Virus record (IMG/VR): IMGVR_UViG_3300019776_000863
Coordinates: 1-41,936 of that record
Length of the DNA stretch: 41,936 nt
Strand: one strand, 5' to 3'
Source: a virus
The notes beneath the pieces were generated by a model. The model worked only from the letters and a program-made list of their open reading frames with translations. It was not told where the DNA came from and did not search any database. Made by a program: the position numbers and the translations under genes. Below, piece after piece: positions 21,791 through 28,034 of the stretch. How positions within the stretch are numbered: position 1 is the first letter of the stretch; each line of letters starts with the position of its first letter.

Positions 21791-21938
21791 TTTGGATCGA
21801 ACCCGGTCCAAGTTCCAAGTTCCATTTCCCCCCCTCGTTTTCCCTTTGAGGCAAAAAAAGGTCGAAGGACGAAGAAAAGTTGGAAGGTTGTGGGAATCCG
21901 TTCGAAAATTGGAACTTGGAACTTGGACCGGAAACGAA
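21791..21938. repeat. 148-bp dispersed element, copy 2
   Basis: This is the partner of 10905-11052 in the same orientation. Its arms are perfect inverted complements over about 21 bp (21803-21823 and 21910-21930), built of tandem CCAAGTT units, with an 86-nt core between them. It lies between the small membrane protein gene and the leader of the putative cysteine peptidase, in DNA that I do not read as coding. A full-length RNA could fold on itself. See the findings for interpretation. Confidence 0.88.
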
Positions 21939-21954
21939 TCTTTCATAGGCAGGA

Positions 21955-22051
21955 GACGATTTCTGTTGCCTTGTTGAAGAGCATTGGCCCAAACTCTCTT
22001 TATCGGGAAAACCCACCGGCCCTCCCGAGCCGAGTGACCAGGAAGACGACA
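21955..22051 (+). promoter_or_regulatory. Leader cassette E: TTTCTGTTGCC box and hairpin
   Basis: The box region (21955-21968) ends in TTTCTGTTG followed by CCTTGTTG. A 6-bp stem TCGGGA / TCCCGA spans 22003-22028 and ends 23 nt before the ATG at 22052. The stretch after the loop (CCTCCCGAGCCGAG, then CAGGA) is nearly the same as in the leader at 22730. Confidence 0.6.
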
Positions 22052-22510
22052 ATGGCCAAGATTTCCCAGACCCAGTCCTCCTCTGAGTACAAAACGGTTC
22101 GCACCACCGGAGAAAAGAACGATTGCGCCGTGGTCTGTGTTGCTTCGGTGTGCGGTGTTTCCTACCAGGTTGCCTATGACAAGCTAAAGCAGCTTGGCCG
22201 CAAGCCTGGCAAGGGGGCCTACACCAGCCAGATCTTCGGCGCCATCAGCGACTTCGGCTTCGGCGCCAGGTTGGTCTTGACCCGGAAGATCATCGACAGC
22301 TTCCCTGGTGTGCACAAGAACCTCAAGAACATCACCACCTACCATCCTCGCCGGTTCCCTGAGTCGTTCGACCGGACCAAGGTCTACATGGCGTTCACCG
22401 TCAACAAACGCCATGTTCTGTCGATCGTCGACGGAAAGACAGTTGATTGGTCCGCCAACAAAGCTCTCCGGATCGGCCTGATTTACGAAGTCTTCAAGAG
22501 GGAGGTCTGA
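22052..22510 (+). CDS. Putative papain-like / C39-like cysteine peptidase
   Basis: The protein has 152 residues. The N-terminal GEKNDCAVVCVASVCGVSYQ places Cys25 at the start of a helix, as in papain-like and C39 peptidases. The C-terminal NKRHVLSIVDGKTVDW supplies His121 and an acidic residue (Asp127 or Asp132) in the expected strand-turn context. The intervening part has GKGAYTSQIFGAISDFG, also typical of this fold. Homologues of this shape are common in phage early regions and are mostly uncharacterised. The target is unknown. Fold and nucleophile are inferred from motifs; activity is not proven. It is preceded by its own hairpin leader. Confidence 0.68.
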   Translation: MAKISQTQSSSEYKTVRTTGEKNDCAVVCVASVCGVSYQVAYDKLKQLGRKPGKGAYTSQIFGAISDFGFGARLVLTRKIIDSFPGVHKNLKNITTYHPRRFPESFDRTKVYMAFTVNKRHVLSIVDGKTVDWSANKALRIGLIYEVFKREV

Positions 22511-22512
22511 GC

Positions 22513-22719
22513 ATGGCACAGATCGACATCAATATCGCATGGACCTTGCACCTGACTACGGATGAGCTCTGACTCATCCTCAAGGCTCTTGGTGGCAGGC
22601 TCGAGCAAGAAGATATCGAGCCTGCCAACGATCTCGGCAATCGCCTGACAGAGCAGCGTGCAATGATCACACAGAACAATATCAAGGAGAACGACAAGCT
22701 CATCGTGAACATCTCGTAG
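22513..22719 (+). pseudogene. Small ORF interrupted by in-frame TGA
   Basis: The ATG at 22513 has a strong GGAGG ribosome binding site at good spacing (overlapping the peptidase stop region). The frame reads MAQIDINIAWTLHLTTDEL, then TGA at 22570-22572, then LILKALGGRLEQEDIEPAND and on to TAG at 22717. Read through, it is a normal-looking 68-codon small helical protein. The TGA could come from a CGA or TGG codon by one change. Other genes use TGA as a true stop, so this is a nonsense mutation or a readthrough site rather than a changed code. Confidence 0.65.
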
Positions 22720-22729
22720 ATCACCACGC

Positions 22730-22823
22730 GATATCGTTTGTTGCCTGGCGTTCCGCCGAAAGGCAAGGTTGTGGCTCGGGTCCAAGATCGGTCCTCCCGA
22801 GCCGAGCAAACAGGAGACATAAC
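22730..22823 (+). promoter_or_regulatory. Leader cassette D: box and 8-bp hairpin
   Basis: The sequence ends the box with CGTTTGTTGCC (22730-22745). A perfect 8-bp stem GGCTCGGG / CCCGAGCC (22773-22780 with 22796-22803) ends 20 nt before an ATG at 22824. AGGAGACATAAC gives the ribosome binding site. Confidence 0.6.
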
Positions 22824-22889
22824 ATGCTTCGCATCCTGAACAACCAGACCCCTGCTGGCGGCGCAGATTGCAGAATCGTCTCGACGGGC
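22824..22889 (+). other. Possible truncated gene fused in frame to the next leader
   Basis: The ATG at 22824, with its own leader and ribosome binding site, reads MLRILNNQTPAGGADCRIVS and then runs without a stop into leader C and the gene at 22978. About 22 codons precede the next box. This looks like a small gene whose 3' part was deleted. Alternatively it is a real 262-residue longer start of the following gene. Confidence 0.4.
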
Positions 22890-22977
22890 CAATTTTTGTG
22901 TTGCCTTGGGACTCTTTCTGGCGCAGTCTTCAATTCAGGAGGGACTCCCCTCCTAACCCAAGCAGGAGAAGAACCCA
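22890..22977 (+). promoter_or_regulatory. Leader cassette C: box and 7-bp hairpin
   Basis: CAATTTTTGTGTTGCCTT begins at 22890. A perfect stem AGGAGGG-ACTC-CCCTCCT (22937-22954) ends 23 nt before the ATG at 22978. GCAGGAGAAG forms the ribosome binding site. The box-to-ATG distance is 88 nt, close to the 86 nt of leaders A and B. Confidence 0.65.
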
Positions 22978-23612
22978 TGACCATCGTCGACATCGTTACT
23001 GAGCTGAGCGGCCCGCAAGTCCGCGCTCTCAGCGAGATCATCTCCGGTTCCGAAATCAAGCGGGCCGAGAACAAGTTCGGGCAGATCGCCCGGATGGTGA
23101 AGATCGTGTCCGAAAAGGGCATCGACGATCCGGCGATGTTCGTCAGCGGCCTGCTGAGCCTCTCCTTCGAGGAGGCGAAAATTAAGGCTGCACAGTCCAT
23201 CAGTCCCAGCAACCCGCAGCTGGCCCGCGAGGCCACGCTCGAGATCAAGGAGAAGGCCATCGTGCCGGACGTCGAGACCAAGACTCTGGAGAAAACCACC
23301 GAAGAGGCGGAGCAGCCGAAGAAGGGCCGCAAGTCCAAGGCGCCGAAGGAGCCCAAGGCGCCGAAGGAGCCCAAGGCTCCGAAGGACCCGACCGACTCCG
23401 CCAACCGCATCGGCAGCAAATCGCTGAAGATCATCAACGCACTGATCGGCAACAACCCGCGGCGCCCCAACAGCCACGGCTTCCGCTCGATGCAGATCAT
23501 CCTCGATGCGCCGCCGAACACCCTTACCGTCAAGAACTTCGTCGATAAGGGTGGCCGGCTGAACGATCTGCGCTGGGACATCGACCACCAGAACGTCAAG
23601 TTGGAGGACTGA
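22978..23612 (+). CDS. Conserved phage protein with KAPKEP linker
   Basis: The protein has 211 residues from ATG 22978. The N-terminal helical domain (1-~110) is followed by a low-complexity linker with KAPKEP repeats (about 120-140), encoded by near-perfect 18-bp tandem units. A C-terminal module follows, starting NRIGSKSLKIINALIGNNPR and ending GRLNDLRWDIDHQNVKLE. The N-P-x-R-P, V..F...GG and DLRWD patterns recur in small phage proteins with a winged-helix-like look. Nucleic-acid binding is plausible. The function is unknown. It lies upstream of the helicase. Confidence 0.6.
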
Positions 23613-23630
23613 TCGTCCTTCCGCCACATC

Positions 23631-23655
23631 CCAGGACGGTGCGAGACCGTCCTGG
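23631..23655 (+). promoter_or_regulatory. 10-bp hairpin before the helicase gene
   Basis: CCAGGACGGT-GCGAG-ACCGTCCTGG is a perfect 10-bp stem with a 5-nt loop, ending 22 nt before the GTG at 23678. There is no T-tract, so it is not an evident terminator. The spacing to the start matches the other plus-strand hairpins. Confidence 0.7.
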
Positions 23656-23677
23656 GAGCAACATGTGAGGTGCCTAA

Positions 23678-25324
23678 GTGAGCCAGATCTTCCTTCAGAT
23701 CAAAGACGATCAAGCGATCCTGCGATGCAAGGTTTCTTCTACACTCCTTGCAGTCCTGCCAGGCATCGAAGGTCGGCGCAGCTGGATCCGCGAAGGAGGT
23801 GAGGCCAAGGGATTGACCTTCGAACCGAGCACACACAATCTTTCTGTCTTGTCTGCTCTTCCAGGCTTCAAGGATGCCCTGCTGCAGATCAACGCTAAGT
23901 CATCTCCGGCAAGGGCTTTTCGGACCAAGGAACGTCCTCCGAAGACCGTCCCGCGCCCCCACCAGACCAAGGCTCTAGAGCGCATCGGCGACAACGCATC
24001 ATTCGCGGTGTTCGCGGACCAGGGCACTGGCAAGACCAAGATCGCCATCGACTGGTCCGTTCAGCTGTACGACGAAGGAGCGATCACTGGCTGCCTCGTC
24101 GTCAGCAAGAAGGGAGTTCACAGGCAGTTTGCCGAAGAACAGCTCGAAGAGCATTGCGCAGCGGACTACTTCGCCACGTTTTGGGGCCAGAAGAAAAGCA
24201 CGATCCGTGCTCCGCGGAAGCCGGTGCTGGAATACGCAACCATCAACTACGACGCCATCAAACATCCTCGTGGCAGGGACTGGGCGACAGAGTTCTGCAA
24301 GAGGCACCGCGGCAAGCTGTTGATCATCGCAGATGAGTCGCAGGAGATCAAGAATGTCAAATCTGGTCGCTGGAATGAGATGGCATCGCTCAAGCTGTAC
24401 TCCTCGCATCGGTTGCTTCTCACCGGAACACCCATCGCCAGGGATCTGACAGACGAGTGGTCGCAGCTGCTGTGGCTGAACGAGAACATCCTCGGAATCC
24501 GTTACATCACGACATTCAGAAGTGAATTCTGTGTCATGGGTGGATTCGACGGCAAACAGGTCATCGGCCACAAGAACCTGCAGAGGTTCCGCGAGATTAC
24601 ATCTCCGCACGTCTTCCGAATCACCAAGGAGGAGCTCGACCTCCCTCCGAAGCAGTACAAGACATGGAAGTTTGACATGTCTGATGCGCAGATCTCCGCG
24701 ATCAACGAGATCCGAGGCTCATCGAAGAAATCCACGAGTCGCGGAGACATCTCTCAGGCTTTGATGCGCGTCCAGCAGGTCAGCAACGGATATCTGTACA
24801 AGACAGATGACGATGAAGAGTTCTCTTTCTTCTCCAACCCGGAGCAAAATCCTCGCATCCAGGCAGCGACAGAGTGGCTGAACTCCTTCGATGGCAAGGC
24901 TCTGATCTGGTGCAGATTCAAGAAGGACATCGCCATTCTGCGCTGCATCCTCGGCAGCAAAGCTGTCTACCACAGCGGTGAGGTGTCGGACTCCGAGCGC
25001 AAGCGCGGCATCGAGAGCTTCATGGACCGCGGCGGAGCACGCATCCTCGTCGCCAATCCGCAGTCAGCTGGCACCGGCTTGAATCTGCAGGGTCTGTGCA
25101 ACAATGTGCTGTACTACAGCAACTCGTTCAACGCCATCGATCGCTGGCAGAGCGAGGATCGTGTTCATCGCATCGGCACTGTCGGCACAGTGCTGTACAC
25201 CGACCTGATCGCAGATGGAGGGGTCGACAGATACATCATCACCAACCTGCGGAAGAAGAAAGGCATCAGCGACTTAGCGATCGGCGACCTCGAAGCCATC
25301 CTCGCCGACGTCGGAAGGCTCTAG
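23678..25324 (+). CDS. SNF2/DEAD-type superfamily 2 helicase
   Basis: The protein has 548 residues from GTG 23678. The N-terminal ~90 residues are phage-specific. The ATPase core follows: PRPHQTKALERI (Q-motif-like), Walker A FADQGTGKTKIAIDW, LLIIADESQEIKN (DESQ instead of DEAH), LLLTGTPIARDL (motif III), and the second RecA domain with ALIWCRFKKDIAIL, VANPQSAGTGLNLQG and the motif VI RWQSEDRVHRIGT typical of SNF2 enzymes. It is likely to remodel nucleoprotein or assist replication or recombination. It has its own hairpin but no box; it may be cotranscribed with the upstream gene. Confidence 0.92.
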   Translation: MSQIFLQIKDDQAILRCKVSSTLLAVLPGIEGRRSWIREGGEAKGLTFEPSTHNLSVLSALPGFKDALLQINAKSSPARAFRTKERPPKTVPRPHQTKALERIGDNASFAVFADQGTGKTKIAIDWSVQLYDEGAITGCLVVSKKGVHRQFAEEQLEEHCAADYFATFWGQKKSTIRAPRKPVLEYATINYDAIKHPRGRDWATEFCKRHRGKLLIIADESQEIKNVKSGRWNEMASLKLYSSHRLLLTGTPIARDLTDEWSQLLWLNENILGIRYITTFRSEFCVMGGFDGKQVIGHKNLQRFREITSPHVFRITKEELDLPPKQYKTWKFDMSDAQISAINEIRGSSKKSTSRGDISQALMRVQQVSNGYLYKTDDDEEFSFFSNPEQNPRIQAATEWLNSFDGKALIWCRFKKDIAILRCILGSKAVYHSGEVSDSERKRGIESFMDRGGARILVANPQSAGTGLNLQGLCNNVLYYSNSFNAIDRWQSEDRVHRIGTVGTVLYTDLIADGGVDRYIITNLRKKKGISDLAIGDLEAILADVGRL

Positions 25325-25462
25325 GTCGGAGTAAACCGGGTGCCCGTGATCGAGGGAAGAGCAATGGGTTCAGGCCTGGAGGGTTGCCTAGTCCGCCCAT
25401 ATGCCTCCCCCTCGACCAAATTCGGAGCCTTCTTCGCAGGTCTGTCTTTTTTTGCGAGGGCA

Positions 25463-25548
25463 CAACTTTTTTGTTGTCTTTGTGGACGATCCAGAGGAAG
25501 ATGACTTTGCGGGTGGGATGGTCCCACCCAGGAAGAAGGATCGAGACG
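25463..25548 (+). promoter_or_regulatory. Leader cassette B: CAACTTTTTTGTTG box and hairpin
   Basis: The same 14-mer as at 21366 occurs at 25463-25476. It is followed by GATCCAG, a perfect 8-bp stem GGGTGGGA-TGG-TCCCACCC (25511-25529) and AGAAGGA before the ATG at 25549. All distances equal those of leader A. The stretch 25325-25462 in front holds no gene I can support. Confidence 0.7.
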
Positions 25549-26508
25549 ATGGCCCACGAGATCGAGAACGAGCAGATCGCTTACCGCGGCGAGACTCCCT
25601 GGCACGGCATCGGTGCCAGCATGGGCGACGACGCCACTCCGGAGGACTTCATGCGCGCGGCGAACCTCGACTGGCAGGTGAACCCGGCCCCTCTCTTCGT
25701 CAAGCACGAGGACGGCACCTTCACCCAGGCCAAGGGCAAGACCGCCTTCGTCCGCTCGTCGGACAAGAAGATCATGACCTACGCCAGCGACCGCTGGAAG
25801 CCGGTCCAGAACATAACGGCCATCGGCTTCATGAAGCGCTACGTCGAGGCTGGGGGCGCCAAGATGGAGACTGTCGGTGCGCTTCGCGACGGGCAGATCA
25901 TCTGGGCTCTGGCCAGGATCAACCGTTCCTTCGAGGTTCGGCCGGGCGACAAGGTGAATGGGTACATGCTCATCACCTCTCCCCACCAGGTCGGCACCTC
26001 GACGCGCATCAGCACAACGACGGTGCGTGTTGTCTGCGCCAACACCATGCGTATGGCGGACAGCGCGAGCACGACCTGGTACTCGCAGAACCACCTGTCC
26101 GATTTCGACGAGTCTTCGGCCAGGTCCGCGGTGGCGCAGGCCAGCGATGCCCTATCCAGCGCCGAAACGCGGGCCAAGACGATGGATGGTCTGAAGCTCT
26201 CCATCGAGGACGCTGTGCGCAAGGTGCTTGTCCCTGTGTTCGCCCCTGATCTGCTCGACGAGCCGATGATCATGGACGAAATCATGAACTTTGGCCTAAT
26301 GCCCAACCGCATCCAGGAGATCGTCATGAGCATTAAGCGTGCTCCTGGCGCCATCGAGGACACCGGCTGGGGCGTGATGAACGGCGTCACCCACTGGTGC
26401 GACCACGTCGGCGGCCGTACCCCAGAGACCCGGATGTTCCGCTCCTGGATCGGCGACTACTCCCGGCTCAAGATCGAGACCGAGAAGAAGATCATGGAGC
26501 TTGTCTGA
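25549..26508 (+). CDS. DUF932 family protein
   Basis: The protein has 319 residues. It starts MAHEIENEQIAYRGETPWHG, the signature N-terminus of DUF932 proteins found on phages and plasmids. Also conserved are FVRSSDKKIMTYASDRWKPV, GYMLITSPHQVGTSTRISTT, TVRVVCANTMRMA and the long helix after SSARSAVAQASDAL, ending in THWCDHVGGRTPETRMFRSW. The biochemical role of DUF932 is not established. An in-frame ATG at 25501 is rejected because the 25549 start matches the family. It lies at the end of the hairpin-leader series; strong expression in early infection is inferred. Confidence 0.9.
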   Translation: MAHEIENEQIAYRGETPWHGIGASMGDDATPEDFMRAANLDWQVNPAPLFVKHEDGTFTQAKGKTAFVRSSDKKIMTYASDRWKPVQNITAIGFMKRYVEAGGAKMETVGALRDGQIIWALARINRSFEVRPGDKVNGYMLITSPHQVGTSTRISTTTVRVVCANTMRMADSASTTWYSQNHLSDFDESSARSAVAQASDALSSAETRAKTMDGLKLSIEDAVRKVLVPVFAPDLLDEPMIMDEIMNFGLMPNRIQEIVMSIKRAPGAIEDTGWGVMNGVTHWCDHVGGRTPETRMFRSWIGDYSRLKIETEKKIMELV

Positions 26509-26517
26509 TCAACCTCC

Positions 26518-26537
26518 GGGGTCCTGCAAAGGACCCC
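26518..26537 (+). promoter_or_regulatory. 7-bp hairpin before the small gene at 26561
   Basis: GGGGTCC-TGCAAA-GGACCCC is a perfect 7-bp stem ending 23 nt before the ATG at 26561. It follows the DUF932 stop by 9 nt. No T-tract is present, so termination is not indicated; it matches the leader hairpin spacing. Confidence 0.65.
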
Positions 26538-26560
26538 CACCCCACCCAGGAGACAAACCG

Positions 26561-26758
26561 ATGAACCTCGAAAAAACCTGCGACGCCATCCGGTCGCTTA
26601 CGTCGCAAGCTCACACGCTGGCCGCCACCGCCTACAGCCGAGGCGCTGATAACCGAGCAGCCGAGGCGCTGGCCGATCTGACGCAAGCCGAGGCGCTCTT
26701 GCGGCAGGCTCTGGCAGGCATCGCGCATGCGAAAGGGCTGCTGAATGAGTGCCCCTGA
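26561..26758 (+). CDS. Small Ala-rich helical protein
   Basis: The protein has 65 residues: MNLEKTCDAIRSLTSQAHTL... It is alanine-rich, with a pattern consistent with one long helix or a helical hairpin (NRAAEALADLTQAEALLRQA). The ribosome binding site is CAGGAGACAAACCG before the ATG. It overlaps the next gene, and its hairpin leader resembles that of the genes upstream. It is not recognised as a named family. Confidence 0.6.
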   Translation: MNLEKTCDAIRSLTSQAHTLAATAYSRGADNRAAEALADLTQAEALLRQALAGIAHAKGLLNECP

Positions 26759-26933
26759 CTTCCGCGCCCTCCTCCGCGCCGCCGGCATCAGCCGCCCTTG
26801 GCTGGCCGCCCAGGTCGGCCGGACGCGCACCGTGATCGACCGCTGGTGCGCGGGCGATGCCGCGCCGCCACCGGCCGTGGTGGAATGGCTGCAGCGGCGC
26901 ATCGCGGACCCGCCGCCGAAGCTGGAGGGGTGA
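26745..26933 (+). CDS. Small helix-turn-helix protein
   Basis: The protein has 62 residues: MSAPDFRALLRAAGISRPWLAAQVGRTRTVIDRWCAGDA, then APPPAVVEWLQRRIADPP. The helix spacing and the (L)AAQVG.....I.RW..G element fit an XRE/Cro-like HTH, though without extra dimerisation elements. It is the last gene on the plus strand and runs toward the lysozyme gene; the two stops are about 24 bp apart with no evident terminator. It may be a regulator of the early-late switch, which is inference. Confidence 0.72.
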   Translation: MSAPDFRALLRAAGISRPWLAAQVGRTRTVIDRWCAGDAAPPPAVVEWLQRRIADPPPKLEG

Positions 26934-26956
26934 ACCATCGAGCGTTGCGGCAGCCG

Positions 26957-27490
26957 CTACGGCAGCCGAGGCCAGCCGTCCGGGCTGTCGATGTCACGCC
27001 AGGCGCGCTCATGGGCATCCTCGGCAGCCATGCCGAGGGCGAAAGCTGCCTCGGCCCATCGGCGCCGACGCAGACCGAGAGACGGCAGGCCGCCGGCATT
27101 GCGATAGACCTTCAGCTGCTCGGCCGCCTGGCGCCAGCGGCCGGCCAGCAACAGCCTGTGGAGCGTGGCGCCCCAGGTGCGCATGTCGCCCATGTTGTTG
27201 CAGGTCAGGATCGCCACCGCGCCCCACCGCGCCGGCAGGCCCATCGGAAAGGCCCGGGCAGCGAGCTCCGCCGCATGCCCCAGGTCGCGCCGGGCCATCG
27301 CGTTCGCCTGCTCCAGCGTGATGGCCGGAGTGGTGCGGCTGACCGGTCCCCCATCCAGCGCACGGGTGGAGCCATAGCCAATGGTCCAGACCCCCGCGCT
27401 GTCGCGGTAGGGCTTGAGACGCAACCCCTCGAAGGCCTTCGATAGCTGCAAGGCCTCCGGGGGGACGCCGCCCGTCCAGAGGCTGCTCAT
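26957..27490 (-). CDS. Endolysin, GH24 lysozyme
   Basis: The protein has 177 residues. The catalytic triad of T4-type lysozymes is visible with exact spacing: Glu21, Asp30, Thr36 in FEGLRLKPYRDSAGVWTIGYG. Later parts match the family: ITLEQANAMARRDLGHAAEL and WGAVAILTCNNMGDM and RWRQAAEQLKVYRNAGG. No signal peptide or membrane anchor is visible, so release through the holin is expected. The ATG at 27490 overlaps the stop of the small gene upstream (ATGA). It is the last gene of the late operon. Confidence 0.93.
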   Translation of the reverse strand: MSSLWTGGVPPEALQLSKAFEGLRLKPYRDSAGVWTIGYGSTRALDGGPVSRTTPAITLEQANAMARRDLGHAAELAARAFPMGLPARWGAVAILTCNNMGDMRTWGATLHRLLLAGRWRQAAEQLKVYRNAGGLPSLGLRRRRWAEAAFALGMAAEDAHERAWRDIDSPDGWPRLP

Positions 27491-27642
27491 TTCTCGGGCA
27501 GCGCGACGGCAATCAGCGAGGTAGCCACGCTGGCATAAAGCGCAGCCTGATCCTGGCTGATCAGACCAGCCGCAACCCCGGCCATCGCCAGGGCGCGCCA
27601 GGTCCCAGCCTCGCGGGCGCGAGACTTGAGGTAATTGAGCAT
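27487..27642 (-). CDS. Small membrane protein in the lysis cassette
   Basis: The protein has 51 residues: MLNYLKSRAREAGTWRALAM, a short hydrophobic segment (residues 17-27), a polar turn ISQDQAALY and a second hydrophobic segment (SVATSLIAVALP) before a charged end. It sits between the holin-like gene and the lysozyme, overlaps the latter by ATGA, and resembles small proteins found next to endolysins in alphaproteobacterial phages. It could be a second holin, pinholin or antiholin; I cannot tell which. Confidence 0.65.
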   Translation of the reverse strand: MLNYLKSRAREAGTWRALAMAGVAAGLISQDQAALYASVATSLIAVALPEK

Positions 27643-27723
27643 CGGGGATCTCCATGATTCGCGCGCATGGTCCCGGGCGCGCGGGCCGGGTTTATCGGTG
27701 GCGATCGACCTGAGTGTGAGACG

Positions 27724-28032
27724 CTACTTCGCCTCTTTTGAGAGCCGTGCCGTCACCATTCGCTTCAGGCTTTCCCAGCCCAGCAGCCCGGCGGCGATGC
27801 CGGCCGCGACCGCGCCGTGCTCCTTCAAGCCGGCGGCGATCGCAGCCTCGGCGGCGGCAAAACCCACCAGCACCATGACGACGCCATCCGCCAGGATTGC
27901 CCGCCAGGGCCGCGGCGGGCCGGAGTAAGTCAGCAGCCGCACCGCTGCGGCGCCGACGCCGATGGCGAGGAAGGGCAGGTGCGCGGCAGCGCCCGCAGCC
28001 TCACGGGCTGCGGCCTCGGTCGGGTCGTTCAT
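27724..28032 (-). CDS. Holin
   Basis: The protein has 102 residues. A polar N-terminus (MNDPTEAAAREAAGAAAH) precedes three hydrophobic segments: about 19-36 (LPFLAIGVGAAAVRLL), 45-70 (ILADGVVMVLVGFAAAEAA) and 74-90 (AVAAGIAAGLLGWESL). It ends in a basic tail KRMVTARLSKEAK. The topology of three membrane segments with a charged C-terminus is that of class I holins, and it lies just upstream of the lysozyme cassette. It follows the fibre gene stop by 2 bp. Holin identity rests on topology and position. Confidence 0.72.
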   Translation of the reverse strand: MNDPTEAAAREAAGAAAHLPFLAIGVGAAAVRLLTYSGPPRPWRAILADGVVMVLVGFAAAEAAIAAGLKEHGAVAAGIAAGLLGWESLKRMVTARLSKEAK

Positions 28033-28034
28033 AC

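Noticed and set aside
21343-21825. Minus-strand open frame across the early leader region
   Set aside because: It crosses the hairpin leader, the small membrane protein gene and part of the repeat, has no recognisable pattern and opposes better-supported plus ORFs.
22570-22572. Genetic code change (TGA read as an amino acid)
   Set aside because: TGA is the evident stop in many genes here, often within ATGA overlaps, so a general reassignment is excluded. Only one small ORF is affected.
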